Of a stretch of 64,000 bases of DNA, positions 29,925 to 39,700 are shown piece by piece. The translations under genes and the position numbers were made by a program. The stretch covers positions 1-64,000 of the forward strand of contig NZ_JACJQG010000053.1 of NCBI RefSeq assembly GCF_014696435.1, written 5' to 3'. Source of the stretch: Calothrix anomala FACHB-343. Its GTDB lineage: Bacteria; Cyanobacteriota; Cyanobacteriia; Cyanobacteriales; Nostocaceae. The number at the start of each line of letters is the position of its first letter. The stretch's first letter is position 1. The notes below the pieces were generated by a model. The model had not been told where the DNA came from, made no database searches, and was given only the letters and a program-made list of their open reading frames with translations.

Positions 29925-30125
29925 TTACTGTGATTGATTATTGCCTGTTTGCGCCTTTAAATGTTCAACTTGCTCGAAAGTTAAACCAGTAATATCTACG
30001 ATTGTTTCAATTTCGATATTTTTGTTAATCATTTTGATGGCAATCTCTTGTGCTTTTCGTTCAAATCCTTCTTTAAGCCCTTCTTGCAAGATATCTTGAT
30101 AAATCACAGATTCGCGCATAATATC
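29925..30125 (-). pseudogene. Tandemly duplicated 3' end of the Rpn-type gene
   Basis: This segment repeats the last part of the neighbouring gene (from SDIMRESVIYQDILQEGLKE to the stop) directly after that gene's stop. It lacks the EQGI repeats present in the intact copy and differs at a few codons near the end (TFEQVEHLKA against TIEQVQQLQA). A TTG-started frame can be drawn at 30176, but it begins in unrelated reading through the first gene's end. This is best seen as a gene fragment; an in-frame ATG at 30117-30119 could give a 64-residue peptide. Confidence 0.75.
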
Positions 30126-30942
30126 ACTGGGCTTGATTACCGAGAGTTTTAGCCTGTAATTGTTGAACTTGCTCAATGGTTAAACCAGTAATATCTACGA
30201 TTGTTTCAATTTCGATATTTTTGTTAATCATTTTGATGGCAATTTCTTGAGCTTTTTGTTCAATACCCTGTTCAATACCCTGTTCAATACCCTGCTCAAA
30301 TCCTTCCTTAAGTCCTTCTTGCAAGATATCTTGATAAATCACTGATTCGCGCATAATATCACTTCGCAAAATTCTTTTAATCTCGTCTTTCTTTAATACT
30401 AGCCCAGCTAAAACTGCTGTTGACGCAGCAACATTACTGCGGATGCGGGTATCATTGATGGCTTCGATAACTTCAGCAACTTGTTCTAAGGTTTGGCGTT
30501 GATTTTCGGTTTGGCTTAAAGTTGCAAAAGGTAACAAACCGGGAGAGTTGAAAAATAGTTCTGTTGGTTGTTCCCAAAGGCGGATGACTTCAAATCTATG
30601 CCGGGTATTCTCTAAGATGAATTCCGTTTGGTAAACTAGCTCAGAATCGCTGGGTTGTAAATAAATTACAACTTGACGCATTCGCTTCTGGGGAAATCTT
30701 CGATACACCCGCAAGCGATAATCACACATTCTAAAGGGAATATCCGCGTCTGGTCGAGTTTGGAATTCTAAATGCAGAACTATTTCATCCGACTGCAACA
30801 AAATTAAAGCATCGGCGCGGATGGGTTCGAGGGATAATTCCGATGGACTTAGTTGTGTAAGTGTAATTGGTTCGTTGAGTAACCAAGTTGCAAAGTCCTG
30901 GGAAAATGATTCAGCAAGAAATTTACAGACATTATCAAACAT
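30124..30942 (-). CDS. Rpn-family recombination-promoting nuclease / putative transposase-like protein
   Basis: 272 residues. The N-terminal nuclease-like domain (about 20-130) has RADALILLQSDEIVLHLEFQT (D...E-x-Q, a variant PD-(D/E)XK motif), PFRMCDYRLRVYRRF and RQVVIYLQPSDSELVYQTEF. A helical C-terminus carries a repeated EQGI motif (three copies encoded by 12-bp GTTCAATACCCT repeats at about 30268-30300) and ends ITGLTIEQVQQLQA. Proteins of this type are multicopy in cyanobacteria; E. coli RpnA-E promote recombination. No transposon ends are visible. The 12-bp repeats and the duplicated tail show an unstable 3' half. Confidence 0.75.
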   Translation of the reverse strand: MFDNVCKFLAESFSQDFATWLLNEPITLTQLSPSELSLEPIRADALILLQSDEIVLHLEFQTRPDADIPFRMCDYRLRVYRRFPQKRMRQVVIYLQPSDSELVYQTEFILENTRHRFEVIRLWEQPTELFFNSPGLLPFATLSQTENQRQTLEQVAEVIEAINDTRIRSNVAASTAVLAGLVLKKDEIKRILRSDIMRESVIYQDILQEGLKEGFEQGIEQGIEQGIEQKAQEIAIKMINKNIEIETIVDITGLTIEQVQQLQAKTLGNQAQ

Positions 30943-31171
30943 AGTCTATAATTTTAAGCTTTTACGCATTTAAATTGTATATTTTGCGATAAGGTTGTCA
31001 AAAGTCCATAGTCCATAGTCAAAGGCTAATACCAATTTGAAACAAGAATGCGACAGATACACAACCTCAACGCCTTGTTCTGTCTGGATTCTTAATTTTG
31101 AATTTTGAATTAGTAGAATCAGGTAACATTTGCCTCTTGACTAATGTCCCCTAACTATTCACGATTAACTC
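30943..31171. other. Divergent promoter region with half of a MITE-like repeat
   Basis: Contains AGTCCATAGTCCATAGTCAAA repeats (about 31000-31022) and, from 31028, TAATACCAATTTGAAAC followed by AAGAATGCGACAGAT. The latter matches the complement of the right end of the repeat at 48142-48285. A TTTTGAATTTTGAATT run follows. Confidence 0.6.
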
Positions 31172-32428
31172 ATGACTCCAGTAGATATTTTGATTCTCTC
31201 CAATGGCCCTGGAGAAGTGACAACTTGGGTACGTCCAGTAGTTAAGGCATTACGTCAACAATTGGGCGAAGATCGCTCTTTAGTGAGGATTTCTGTAATT
31301 TTATCACCTTGTCCTAATGCTAGCGGTAAAGAAGCTGCGATCGCACTTTCTTATCCAGAGGTAGATAGAGTTCAAAAAGCTGAACATTTTTGGCAGTTTT
31401 TACTCTGGGGCAAAACCGTTGATAATTGGGATTGGAGAAGTCACGGTGTAGTTGTATTTCTGGGTGGAGATCAGTTTTTTCCGGTAGTTATTGGGAAAAA
31501 ACTCGGCTATAGTACAGTGATTTACGCCGAATGGGATGCGCGGTGGTACAGTATAGTTGATAGATTTGGCGTGATGACAGCAAAAGTTGCTGAACGCATT
31601 CCCAGCAAATACGCGCACAAGTTTACTGTGGTTGGCGATTTGATGTTAGAAGCTAATAGTTATGCCTCTTTGGTACAGGATAAAGAACAAAGCGCAGAAA
31701 TCATTGGTTTGTTACCGGGTTCTAAAGCCGCTAAGTTAGCTCAAGGTGTACCATTAACAATAGCGATCGCAGAATATATTCATGCACAAAAACCGAATAC
31801 TAAGTTTGTTATTCCCGTAGCGCCAACATTAGATTTACAAACCTTAGCTAGTTTCGCAAATTCTCAAAAAAATTCTTTTGTGGAAACCTTTGGTTTTAGC
31901 GGTGCTTCCTTAATTTTTCCAGAAGATAATCAACAAAAACCAATATTAAAAACAGCCAAAGGTTTAACTGTAGAACTTTGGCAAGAATCGCCAGCTTATC
32001 AATTATTATCTCAATGTAGTATCTGTTTAACTACAGTTGGAGCTAACACCGCCGAACTTGGTGCTTTAGCTGTACCGATGATTGTCTTAATACCAACTCA
32101 ACAACTTGATGCGATGCGTTCTTGGGATGGTTTACCGGGATTATTAGCTAATTTACCAGGTGTAGGCACAACATTTGCTAAAGTAATTAACTGGATATTT
32201 CTCAGACGCAAAGGTTTATTAGCTTGGCCGAATATTTGGGCACAGGCAGAGATTGTACCAGAATTAGTAGGTAAACTTCAAGCAAAAGATATTGGCGAAA
32301 TGGTATTAGATTTACTTGCTCACCCTGAAAAATTAGAGCAAATGCAGATGAAATTACACAATGTTCGGGGTGAAGCTGGTGCGGCGGAGAAGTTAGCAGC
32401 TTTGGTGAAGGAAGAGATAGAAAATTAG
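31172..32428 (+). CDS. Lipid-A-disaccharide synthase-related protein (LpxB-like glycosyltransferase fold)
   Basis: 418 residues: MTPVDILILSNGPGEVTTWV at the N-terminus, VVVFLGGDQFFPVVIGKKLG, VIYAEWDARWYSIVDRFGVM, FTVVGDLMLEA, IIGLLPGSKAAKL and CSICLTTVGANTAELGALAVP, matching the family annotated as LpxB-related in cyanobacteria and plants. True LpxB makes the disaccharide of lipid A. This family has the same GT-B fold but an unproven substrate. No lpxA, lpxC or lpxD genes are adjacent. It is a single gene, divergent from the Rpn-type gene. Confidence 0.85.
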   Translation: MTPVDILILSNGPGEVTTWVRPVVKALRQQLGEDRSLVRISVILSPCPNASGKEAAIALSYPEVDRVQKAEHFWQFLLWGKTVDNWDWRSHGVVVFLGGDQFFPVVIGKKLGYSTVIYAEWDARWYSIVDRFGVMTAKVAERIPSKYAHKFTVVGDLMLEANSYASLVQDKEQSAEIIGLLPGSKAAKLAQGVPLTIAIAEYIHAQKPNTKFVIPVAPTLDLQTLASFANSQKNSFVETFGFSGASLIFPEDNQQKPILKTAKGLTVELWQESPAYQLLSQCSICLTTVGANTAELGALAVPMIVLIPTQQLDAMRSWDGLPGLLANLPGVGTTFAKVINWIFLRRKGLLAWPNIWAQAEIVPELVGKLQAKDIGEMVLDLLAHPEKLEQMQMKLHNVRGEAGAAEKLAALVKEEIEN

Positions 32429-32580
32429 AGGTGTTTTTACATATATACTTGCATCTAATAAATTTAATTATTCAAATGTAGCTTTAGCCACATAAATTAG
32501 GACATCAAGCTAAGATAAAATCCTGACAATAAAAGGCTTTCAAGTCTGTAAACAGTCAACAGTCAACAGCTATATATTGT

Positions 32581-33996
32581 TCAAGGCTTCTCCGGGAGAA
32601 CACAACATCCGGCTGTAACGTTCAAAGATTTATTTTCACCATTGCGATCAACTTCAAATTTTAAAGTAGAACCAAAAAGTGAGGAATTAATTATTGCTTG
32701 TACCTCAGTTATACGAGTCACTTCTTTGCTATCTACACTCAAAATAATATCTCCTGCTTCTAAACCAGCTTCTTGAGCATTAGAATTATTTTCTACTGAG
32801 TGAATCAAAATACCTGTATCTTGACTCAAATTAAAGGGGATTTTGCCTTCTTTATTCACTTTTTCGAGAACTTCTGAGTTGAGTTCAACCATCTGAATTC
32901 CAATTGCAGAATATCCGAGAAATTCTCTTTCAACTGGAGATTCAATTATATTATTGTTATTTCGAGAATAATTGCGGAATATTTGTCCATTTATGCCCTG
33001 AGCAATGATAAAATTATCAGGTGCGTAAGTCGGACTAGTCTCATTCGTCTTCAAATCAATCGGATTTTCTCCTAAAAGCACTAAACCTCTGGCAGATGAA
33101 CAGAGTTGCATATTTTGCCTAACAGTTTTAGTACTACCATCGTCATCAGGAAACCTAACTATCAATATTCCTGAAGAGTCTTTCATTGAGAGTAATCCCT
33201 CATGTTGAACAATCCCATTGGCAAATCCTAATTTCCAATTTCCATTGATATATGTGTTAGCTTCAGTTAGTTCTAATTGAAAAATGTTATTAGTGAGTGA
33301 AGCGCAATTATTACTAGTATTACTAGATGGTTTATCATTTTCGGTAACTGGAGGATCGGTATTTGTATCGGTAGGTGTTGGGGCTATGGTGGCTCCAGGA
33401 ACTTGTGCGAGAACTCTTCCGGCTAAAACTGCTGCTATTGCTAATCCAATCAGAGCTTTCCAGGGAATAGCTACAGATTGACCACTACCTTTTACAACTA
33501 AGCATCTAGCAATAATATCATGCAGAGCTTGCTTTTCTGGTGTGAATAAAGCCATTAGGTAGCCAATAAAAACTATCAGTAATCCAATAATAAATAGTAA
33601 TCCAGCTAAAACTAAATAGGGAGAATTTTGATTTCCTGTACTTGCAGCCATTACAAATACTATGCCAGCGAATATCCAAAATATAATAAAAAATGATTTA
33701 CTAAAGTATCTGGCTGTAGCTTTAGCAAAAGATATTTTTTTGCCATCCTTATCTGTAACAATAATTCCTAGTAATCTTTTACCAAAGGTAGCTTGAATTA
33801 CAGAACTCTCCATAGATGCGAAGTAAACCCAGGCAAAAATTGTGGTAAAAATATAGTAGAAAATTGCTTTTGGGTTATCTATTTGAGCAGGTGCTTTTTC
33901 AAAAGTAGTAATAAAGAAAAACAATTGCAGTAAAATTCCATCAATGAAAACAGCAACAAATCTTCTGCCAAAACTTGCATAACTGCTTGTAGACAT
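32581..33996 (-). CDS. RDD-family membrane protein with C-terminal PDZ domain
   Basis: 471 residues. The N-terminal RDD domain (about 5-175) has the Arg (FGRRFVAVFIDG) and Asp/Asp positions and three to four membrane helices, with ESSVIQATFGKRLLGIIVTD and EKQALHDIIARCLVV. A further helix at about 180-200 is followed by a Thr/Pro-rich linker (APTPTDTNTDPP), an extracytoplasmic domain (about 225-370), and a PDZ domain near the end (LIHSVENNSNAQEAGLEAGD). The function is unknown. It starts 5 bp after the stop of the kinase-RDD gene, and the RDD domains of the two resemble each other. They are therefore an operon and a likely functional pair. Confidence 0.8.
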   Translation of the reverse strand: MSTSSYASFGRRFVAVFIDGILLQLFFFITTFEKAPAQIDNPKAIFYYIFTTIFAWVYFASMESSVIQATFGKRLLGIIVTDKDGKKISFAKATARYFSKSFFIIFWIFAGIVFVMAASTGNQNSPYLVLAGLLFIIGLLIVFIGYLMALFTPEKQALHDIIARCLVVKGSGQSVAIPWKALIGLAIAAVLAGRVLAQVPGATIAPTPTDTNTDPPVTENDKPSSNTSNNCASLTNNIFQLELTEANTYINGNWKLGFANGIVQHEGLLSMKDSSGILIVRFPDDDGSTKTVRQNMQLCSSARGLVLLGENPIDLKTNETSPTYAPDNFIIAQGINGQIFRNYSRNNNNIIESPVEREFLGYSAIGIQMVELNSEVLEKVNKEGKIPFNLSQDTGILIHSVENNSNAQEAGLEAGDIILSVDSKEVTRITEVQAIINSSLFGSTLKFEVDRNGENKSLNVTAGCCVLPEKP

Positions 33997-34001
33997 ATTG
34001 A

Positions 34002-35324
34002 CTATTTCCTGATTACTAAAGAACCTGATGCCATATCATGAATTGTGCGTTTTTTAGGTGTAAATCCTGCCATAAAAAAGCCGATAAAAATAGTTAAATA
34101 TGAAAGTAATTTACAAAAATATCTTTTAGCAGCTTGTTCAAAACTTAATCGATTACCATCTTTATCAGTTACAACAATTCCCAGGAGCATTTTACCAAGG
34201 GTTCCTTGGGTTGGTGAACTTTCCATGACTGTAGAATAGATAAAGCCGAGAATGATGTAATAAGCTAATAAACGTCCCCAAAATTCATCATTATTAGATG
34301 ATACATTCGTAATCAAATCTAAGGTTATACTACCAATAATTAAAATAGTTCTATCAATAATATCGGCGGCAAATCTGGTAGAAAATCCTGCATATTTTAT
34401 TAGGTTTGGATTTGGCGTTGGTGTTGGTGTTGACGTGGGTATTGGCGTGGGTATTGGCGTGGGTATTGGCGTGGGTATTGGCATCATTGTGCCTGTCAAA
34501 TAGCGTACAACCTCCAATGCTTCTGATGCAGATTTATAGCGGTTGATGGGAAAGTAGCGTACCATCGTGTCTAAAAAATTAGCTAGGTTGTCACTGATTG
34601 GTACTTGCGATCGCTCTCGCCAGATCACTTCCAAACTGCTAGGATCTACATCAAGTTGTAGTGGCAATATGCCTGTGAGAGCTTCAATCCCAATCATCCC
34701 TACTGCGTAAATATCGCTGGATAGCATTGGATGTCCCCGTAACTGCTCTACAGGCATATAACCTTGCGTACCTACAACAGCAGTGGATATTATCTGTCCA
34801 TTAGTGTTAAACACTTGGGTACTGATTTGCTTCACTGCTCCAAAATCAATTAACACTACTTTATGATCTGATTTTTGGAGAATTAAATTTTCCGGTTTAA
34901 TATCGCGGTGAATTACTCCGCGTTGATGAACAAACTCTAATACTTCTAAAATATCTCGCAAGAGAAAAAGTACAGCGTTTTCACTCCATTGTCTACCTGG
35001 AGCAAATTCTGTACGCAGATTGTTACCATCAATAAATTCTTGAACTAAAAAAAACTCTTGTTTTTCGGGAAAGTATGCTAGAAGATCTGGAATTTGAGGA
35101 TGTCTACCTAAAGTTTCTAGCATTTGTGCTTCTTGTTCAAAAGCGTGCTGCACCCACTGAAAAGCGGATGGGTTTTGAGGTTTGAGTCTTTTGACAACAC
35201 AACGCCGATTGAATTTTGATGTATCTACAGCTAAATATGTCTCCCCAAAACCACCTTCTCCCAGTTTTGCTGTAATTCGGTAGTGTCCTTGAAGGGTTTC
35301 CCCAACTAGACTAACTCCAAACAT
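34002..35324 (-). CDS. Serine/threonine protein kinase fused to an RDD membrane domain
   Basis: 440 residues from the ATG at 35322-35324 (MFGVSLVGETLQGHYRI); a GTG at 35366 would add 14 residues. The kinase domain (about 15-275) has the glycine loop GEGGFGETY, Lys45, HRDIKPEN with HRD at 139-141, and DFG at 160-162; all catalytic residues are present. A Pro-Thr linker of PIPT repeats follows (about 280-305, encoded by 12-bp repeats at 34425-34485), then an RDD domain (about 310-440, FSTRFAADIIDR, GTLGKMLLGIVVTDKDG, KRTIHDMASGSLVI) with several helices. The kinase is cytosolic and held to the membrane by the RDD part. It is upstream of and 5 bp from the RDD-PDZ gene, its likely partner or substrate. 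Confidence 0.88.
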   Translation of the reverse strand: MFGVSLVGETLQGHYRITAKLGEGGFGETYLAVDTSKFNRRCVVKRLKPQNPSAFQWVQHAFEQEAQMLETLGRHPQIPDLLAYFPEKQEFFLVQEFIDGNNLRTEFAPGRQWSENAVLFLLRDILEVLEFVHQRGVIHRDIKPENLILQKSDHKVVLIDFGAVKQISTQVFNTNGQIISTAVVGTQGYMPVEQLRGHPMLSSDIYAVGMIGIEALTGILPLQLDVDPSSLEVIWRERSQVPISDNLANFLDTMVRYFPINRYKSASEALEVVRYLTGTMMPIPTPIPTPIPTPIPTSTPTPTPNPNLIKYAGFSTRFAADIIDRTILIIGSITLDLITNVSSNNDEFWGRLLAYYIILGFIYSTVMESSPTQGTLGKMLLGIVVTDKDGNRLSFEQAAKRYFCKLLSYLTIFIGFFMAGFTPKKRTIHDMASGSLVIRK

Positions 35325-35491
35325 ATAGATATTTAGGAAATAAAAATATTTACAAATATCATACACAAAAAATTCAACAGATTCGCAATTACGTTTTGTA
35401 ACAAACGTAATGTAACTTGATACAAAACACGCCGCGATTAAAAACAGAGGAATTCAACTAAAAATATTTGACTTTTTAATTCTGAAAATAA

Positions 35492-36177
35492 GATTGTCGT
35501 GGCAAAGGCTTGGCGTTAAGTTTGTTTGCTGAAAATGCGCCAGCTTTATCATTTACACATATTCAATACTCATTTTTATATTTTTAGTAAACAAAAAAGC
35601 ATTTAGCTTTCTCGTTTATCGAAATCAAGTACTCATTTTTTTGTTTTAAGTAAGCAAAAAGCCATTTCACCTTCTCGTTAAGGCTTAACGAGTTCTCATT
35701 ATTGTATTTTCCGCAGGTAAAATACCATTTCGCCTACTCATTAAGCCTTTTCGCTTTCTCATTTCGGTAAATCGCGCACTCATTTTGGTGTTTTCCGCAG
35801 GTGAAAAGGTATATTGCTTACTCATTTAGGTATATCGCGTACTCATTTTGGTGTTTTGCGCAAGTGAAAAGGTAGATTGCTGGGGCAAAAATGGCGATGT
35901 ATGACAATAAGCGGCTGTGTAGCTAGGCTTTGTTGTTTTTGGCGATTGTGAATGCGGGTTACGCCTATGCATTTGTTATTAGGGAACTGCAAAAAATGAA
36001 TTATTCCAAATTGTGGGGGCGGGAAAACCTCTCGCTGATCCCGAAATACCGCCGTCACCCTAGAAGGGTGCGGCTAATTGAACAAAGCCTGCCTCCGCAG
36101 GCTAGAGAAATTGAGCCTGCGGAGGCAGGCTTTGTAGCGCTAGCCCCAGGCTTCTAGCCTGCGGGCGGTGTGTCGGG
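35492..36177 (+). repeat. 686-bp repeated element, copy A (21-bp-phased array plus hairpin)
   Basis: Begins GATTGTCGTGGCAAAGGCTT and ends TGTCGGG. It matches 40807-41489 along its whole length in the same orientation, with few gaps. CTCAT/CTCGT tokens fall at 35569, 35611, 35632, 35674, 35695, 35737, 35758, 35779, 35821 and 35842, all exact multiples of 21 bp. A 22-bp perfect-stem hairpin follows near the end (36082-36135). Neither strand is open throughout. A 46-codon minus frame (35685-35825) reads as heptapeptides (MSARFTE, MRKRKGL, MSRRNGI). It lies upstream of the TPR-CHAT gene. Confidence 0.9.
36082..36135. repeat. 22-bp-arm hairpin in copy A, loop AGAGAAATTG
   Basis: The arms begin ACAAAGCCTGCC and end GGCAGGCTTTGT; each arm is itself partly palindromic (AGCCTGC...GCAGGCT). 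The 10-nt loop is AGAGAAATTG. In copy B (41394-41447) the arms are the same but the loop is CAACTTCTCT, the reverse complement apart from one base. Confidence 0.92.
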
Positions 36178-36700
36178 TAAGCGCAAGAACAGTGTATATC
36201 AACATTGAGGGGTCTAACCCACCATTCGCCAGCAGTATCCTACGAGTTGCGGGCTTGGTAAGTTAATGATTGGGATGCCATACCCGAAGCGCATACATAA
36301 TTTACGCGAAATACCCTGTATCTGACATCAAAACGCAAAAACTGCATAAGTCCTCGCCCCTCACAGATAAAGAGAACAGAAGCGAGGAAAAACACCCATG
36401 AACAGACAACTTACCTTAAATTTGTTGCCAAAACTGAAACCAGCCTCAGCCAATATTCACCCAAGCTTTAAACTAAATCCCATCTAGCTCAGTATATATT
36501 CTGAAAATAACTTAATAATCCCAATTATCCCCAATCCAGCGACAGATTGACACCCAAACCCCTAAATACCTTCTCATACCTTTTAATTACAAATTACGGT
36601 AGGGGCGGGTTTACAGATATCCTTGCTGCTTAACGATGATCCAAATAAACCCGCCCCTACAAATTACGAATTACGAATTACGAATTACAAATTACGAATT
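36178..36700. other. Upstream region of the TPR-CHAT gene
   Basis: Holds the second copy of the 47-bp dispersed repeat (36276-36321) and a possible 29-codon frame (ATG 36398 to TAG 36487, MNRQLTLNLLPKLKP...), with GAGG about 12 nt before it. It also holds a 15-bp-arm hairpin GTAGGGGCGGGTTTA / TAAACCCGCCCCTAC (36599-36660) and an ATTACGA tandem run up to the gene start. No firm promoter could be assigned. Confidence 0.5.
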
Positions 36701-39700
36701 ATGCTTAGGCTTTACACTTTAACCGCCTTGCTGAGTGTGGTTTTATTATCCGAGTCAGTGGGAGCAAAAGCCACATTTAAACAGACGCAAATCGCCCAGC
36801 AGCCAACCACAACGCAAGATGCAACCCGCGCCGCAGCAATGAAAGCAACTGAAGAAGGCTATGCACTTTACAAACAAGGGACAGTAGAATCATTGCGGCA
36901 GGCAATAGAAAAATGGCAAGAAGCGGTGGTGTTGTGGCAGAAAGTAGGGGATAAAGCAGAAGAAGCTACTACCCTCAATGATATCGGCTATCTTTACTCC
37001 GCATTAGGGGAAAAGCAGAAGGCTTTGGAATATTACAACAATGCACTTCCACTCAGGCGTGCGGTGGGCGACAAGGGTGGGGAAGCTACTACCCTGAATA
37101 ATATCGGGCTAGTTTACTCCGCATTAGGGGAAAAGCAGAAGGCTTTGGAATATTACAACAATGCACTTCCACTCAGGCGTGCGGTGGGCGATAAGGGTGG
37201 GGAAGCTAGAACCCTCAATAATATCGGCGCAGTTTACCATGCTTTAGGGGAAAAGCAAAAGGCTTTGGAATATTACAACAATGCACTCCTACTGTATCGG
37301 GCGGTGGGCGACAAGGGTGGGGAAGCTACTACCCTGAATAATATCGGCTATCTTTACTCCGCATTAGGGGAAAAGCAGAAAGGTTTGGAATATTACAACA
37401 ATGCATTCCCACTGTATCGGGCGGTGGGCGACAAGGGTGGGGAAGCTAGAACCCTCAATAATATCGGCGCAGTTTACCATGCTTTAGGGGAAAAGCAGAA
37501 AGCTTTGGAATATTACAACAATGCATTCCCACTGTATCGGGCGGTGGGCGACAAGGGTGGAGAAGCTACTACCTTGAATAATATCGGCGCAGTTTACAAC
37601 GCATTAGGGGAAAAGCAGAAAGCTTTGGAATATTACAACAATGCACTTCCACTGTATCGGGCGGTGGGGGACAAGGGTGGGGAAGCTTCTACCTTGAATA
37701 ATATCGGGCTAGTTTACGACGCTTTAGGGGAAAAGCAAAAAGCATTGGAATATTACAACAATGCATTCCCACTGTATCGGGCGGTGGGCGACAGAGATGG
37801 GGAAGCTACTACCTTGGTTAATATCGGCGCAGTTTACTTTTTTGTAGGGGAAAAGCAAAAAGCATTGGAATATTACAACAATGCACTCCCACTGTGGCGG
37901 GCGGTGGGCAACAGGGGTGGGGAAGCTACCACCCTCAATAATATCGGCGCAGTTTACGACGCATTAGGGGAAAAGCAAAAAGCATTGGAATATTACAACA
38001 ATGCACTCCCACTAAGACAGGCGGTGGGTGACAGGGGTGGAGAAGCTACTACCTTGAATAATATCGGGCGAGTTTACTCCGATTTAGGGGAAAAGCAGAA
38101 GGCTTTGGAATATTACAACAAAGCACTGCCACTGTATCAGGCGGTGGGCGACAAGGGTGGGGAAGCTACTACCCTGAATAATATCGGCGCAGTTTACAAC
38201 GCATTAGGGGAAAAGCAGAAAGCTTTGGAATTTTACAACAAAGCACTCCCACTCTTGCAGGCGGTGGGCGATCGCTCTGGGGAAGCTACTACCCTTTACA
38301 ACCTCGCCAGCCTAGAACGGAGTCGCGGAAATCTCCAAGCAGCACGCACCAATGTAGAAGCCGCTATCGCAATTATCGAAGAATTACGCACCAAAATCGA
38401 CAACAAAGACCTTCGCAGTTCTTACTTCTCCACTCAGCAAGGTGTTTACAAATTCTGCATCGACTTGCTGATGGAACTACACAAAAAAGAACCATCCCAA
38501 GGATACGCTGCATTAGCCCTACACTACAGCGAACGTTCCCGCGCCCGCAGCCTCATCGAATTATTAAACGAAGCCAACGCCAAAATTCTTAAAGGCGCAA
38601 ACCCGCAACTCATCGCCCAAGAACGGAATTTACGACAGCAAATAGACGCTAAAACTACACTGCTGCGCAATTTAGAAACTTCAACCAATAAAAACGACTT
38701 AGTTACCAAAGCCGCTATTCAACGACTGAGCCAAGACATCGCCAATCTCAGCAATCAATACGAACAACTACAAGCCCAAATTCGCACTTCTAACCCAGAA
38801 TATGCAAAATTAACCAACCCAGATCCAGATAAAGACATTCTCAAATTACCGCAAATTCAACAACAACTAGATAAAGACACCCTACTGTTGCAGTATTCAT
38901 TAGGGGAAGAACGCAGTTATTTATGGGCTGTTACTTCTACATCAATGCAAGTTTACACCCTTCCCCCACGCCAAGAAATCGAAAAAGTTGCCACAAGATT
39001 TCATTCCAGTTTGCAACAAGAAACAGCAGAGAAATTTGCAATTGAAGAAGCCCAAAACCTGAGTAAACTTATCCTCGCACCTGTCGCCAATCAATTACCA
39101 GGAAAGCGGTTAGTCATTGTCGCTGATGGTGGATTGCAAACTATTCCCTTTGCAGCCTTGGCTGATGTGAATGAAGGGGGGACAAGGGAGACAAGGGGGA
39201 CAAGGGAGAAATCATTGTTTAAAGCTAGCTATTCGGCACAACAAAGCATGAAAATCTGTCTTTCCCATGCCCCATGCCCCATGCCCTATGCCCATTTTCA
39301 ACCTGGTTCCGAATACCAACCACTGATGGTAAATCATGAAATCGTCAATTTACCCTCAGCCTCAACCATTGCATTTCAACGCCAACAACTCGCCAAGCGT
39401 CAACCCGCACCGAAAGCATTAGCTATCCTTGCCGATCCGGTATTTAATGCTACCGATTGCCGATTTAAAGATGAAAATTGCCAAGAAGCTGATCAACCTC
39501 AATCTAGGAACAAAAATCTTGATGTTTCGGCGGAATTACAACAATCTCAGCTAAATCGTTCCGCCAAAAACCTCAAGCGCAATGGTTGGAACCGGCTACC
39601 ATTCACCGCCGAGGAAGCCAAAGCGATTTTAAAACTTATACCATCAGCCAACAGTCTCAAAGCTTTAAGTTTTGATGCTAATTACAATTGGGCGACTAGC

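Noticed and set aside
29925-30176. 83-codon TTG-started frame as a separate gene
   Set aside because: Its first 19 codons lie out of frame in the previous gene; the remainder is a duplicated gene tail.
35843-36157. Open frames inside the 685-bp element, also at 41158-41427
   Set aside because: Frames differ between the two copies and end at repeat hairpins, so they are unlikely to be conserved proteins.
36623-36700. Upstream start for the TPR-CHAT protein
   Set aside because: Those codons are an ATTACGAATTACGA spacer repeat and part of a hairpin; the ATG at 36701 leads directly into a signal-like segment.
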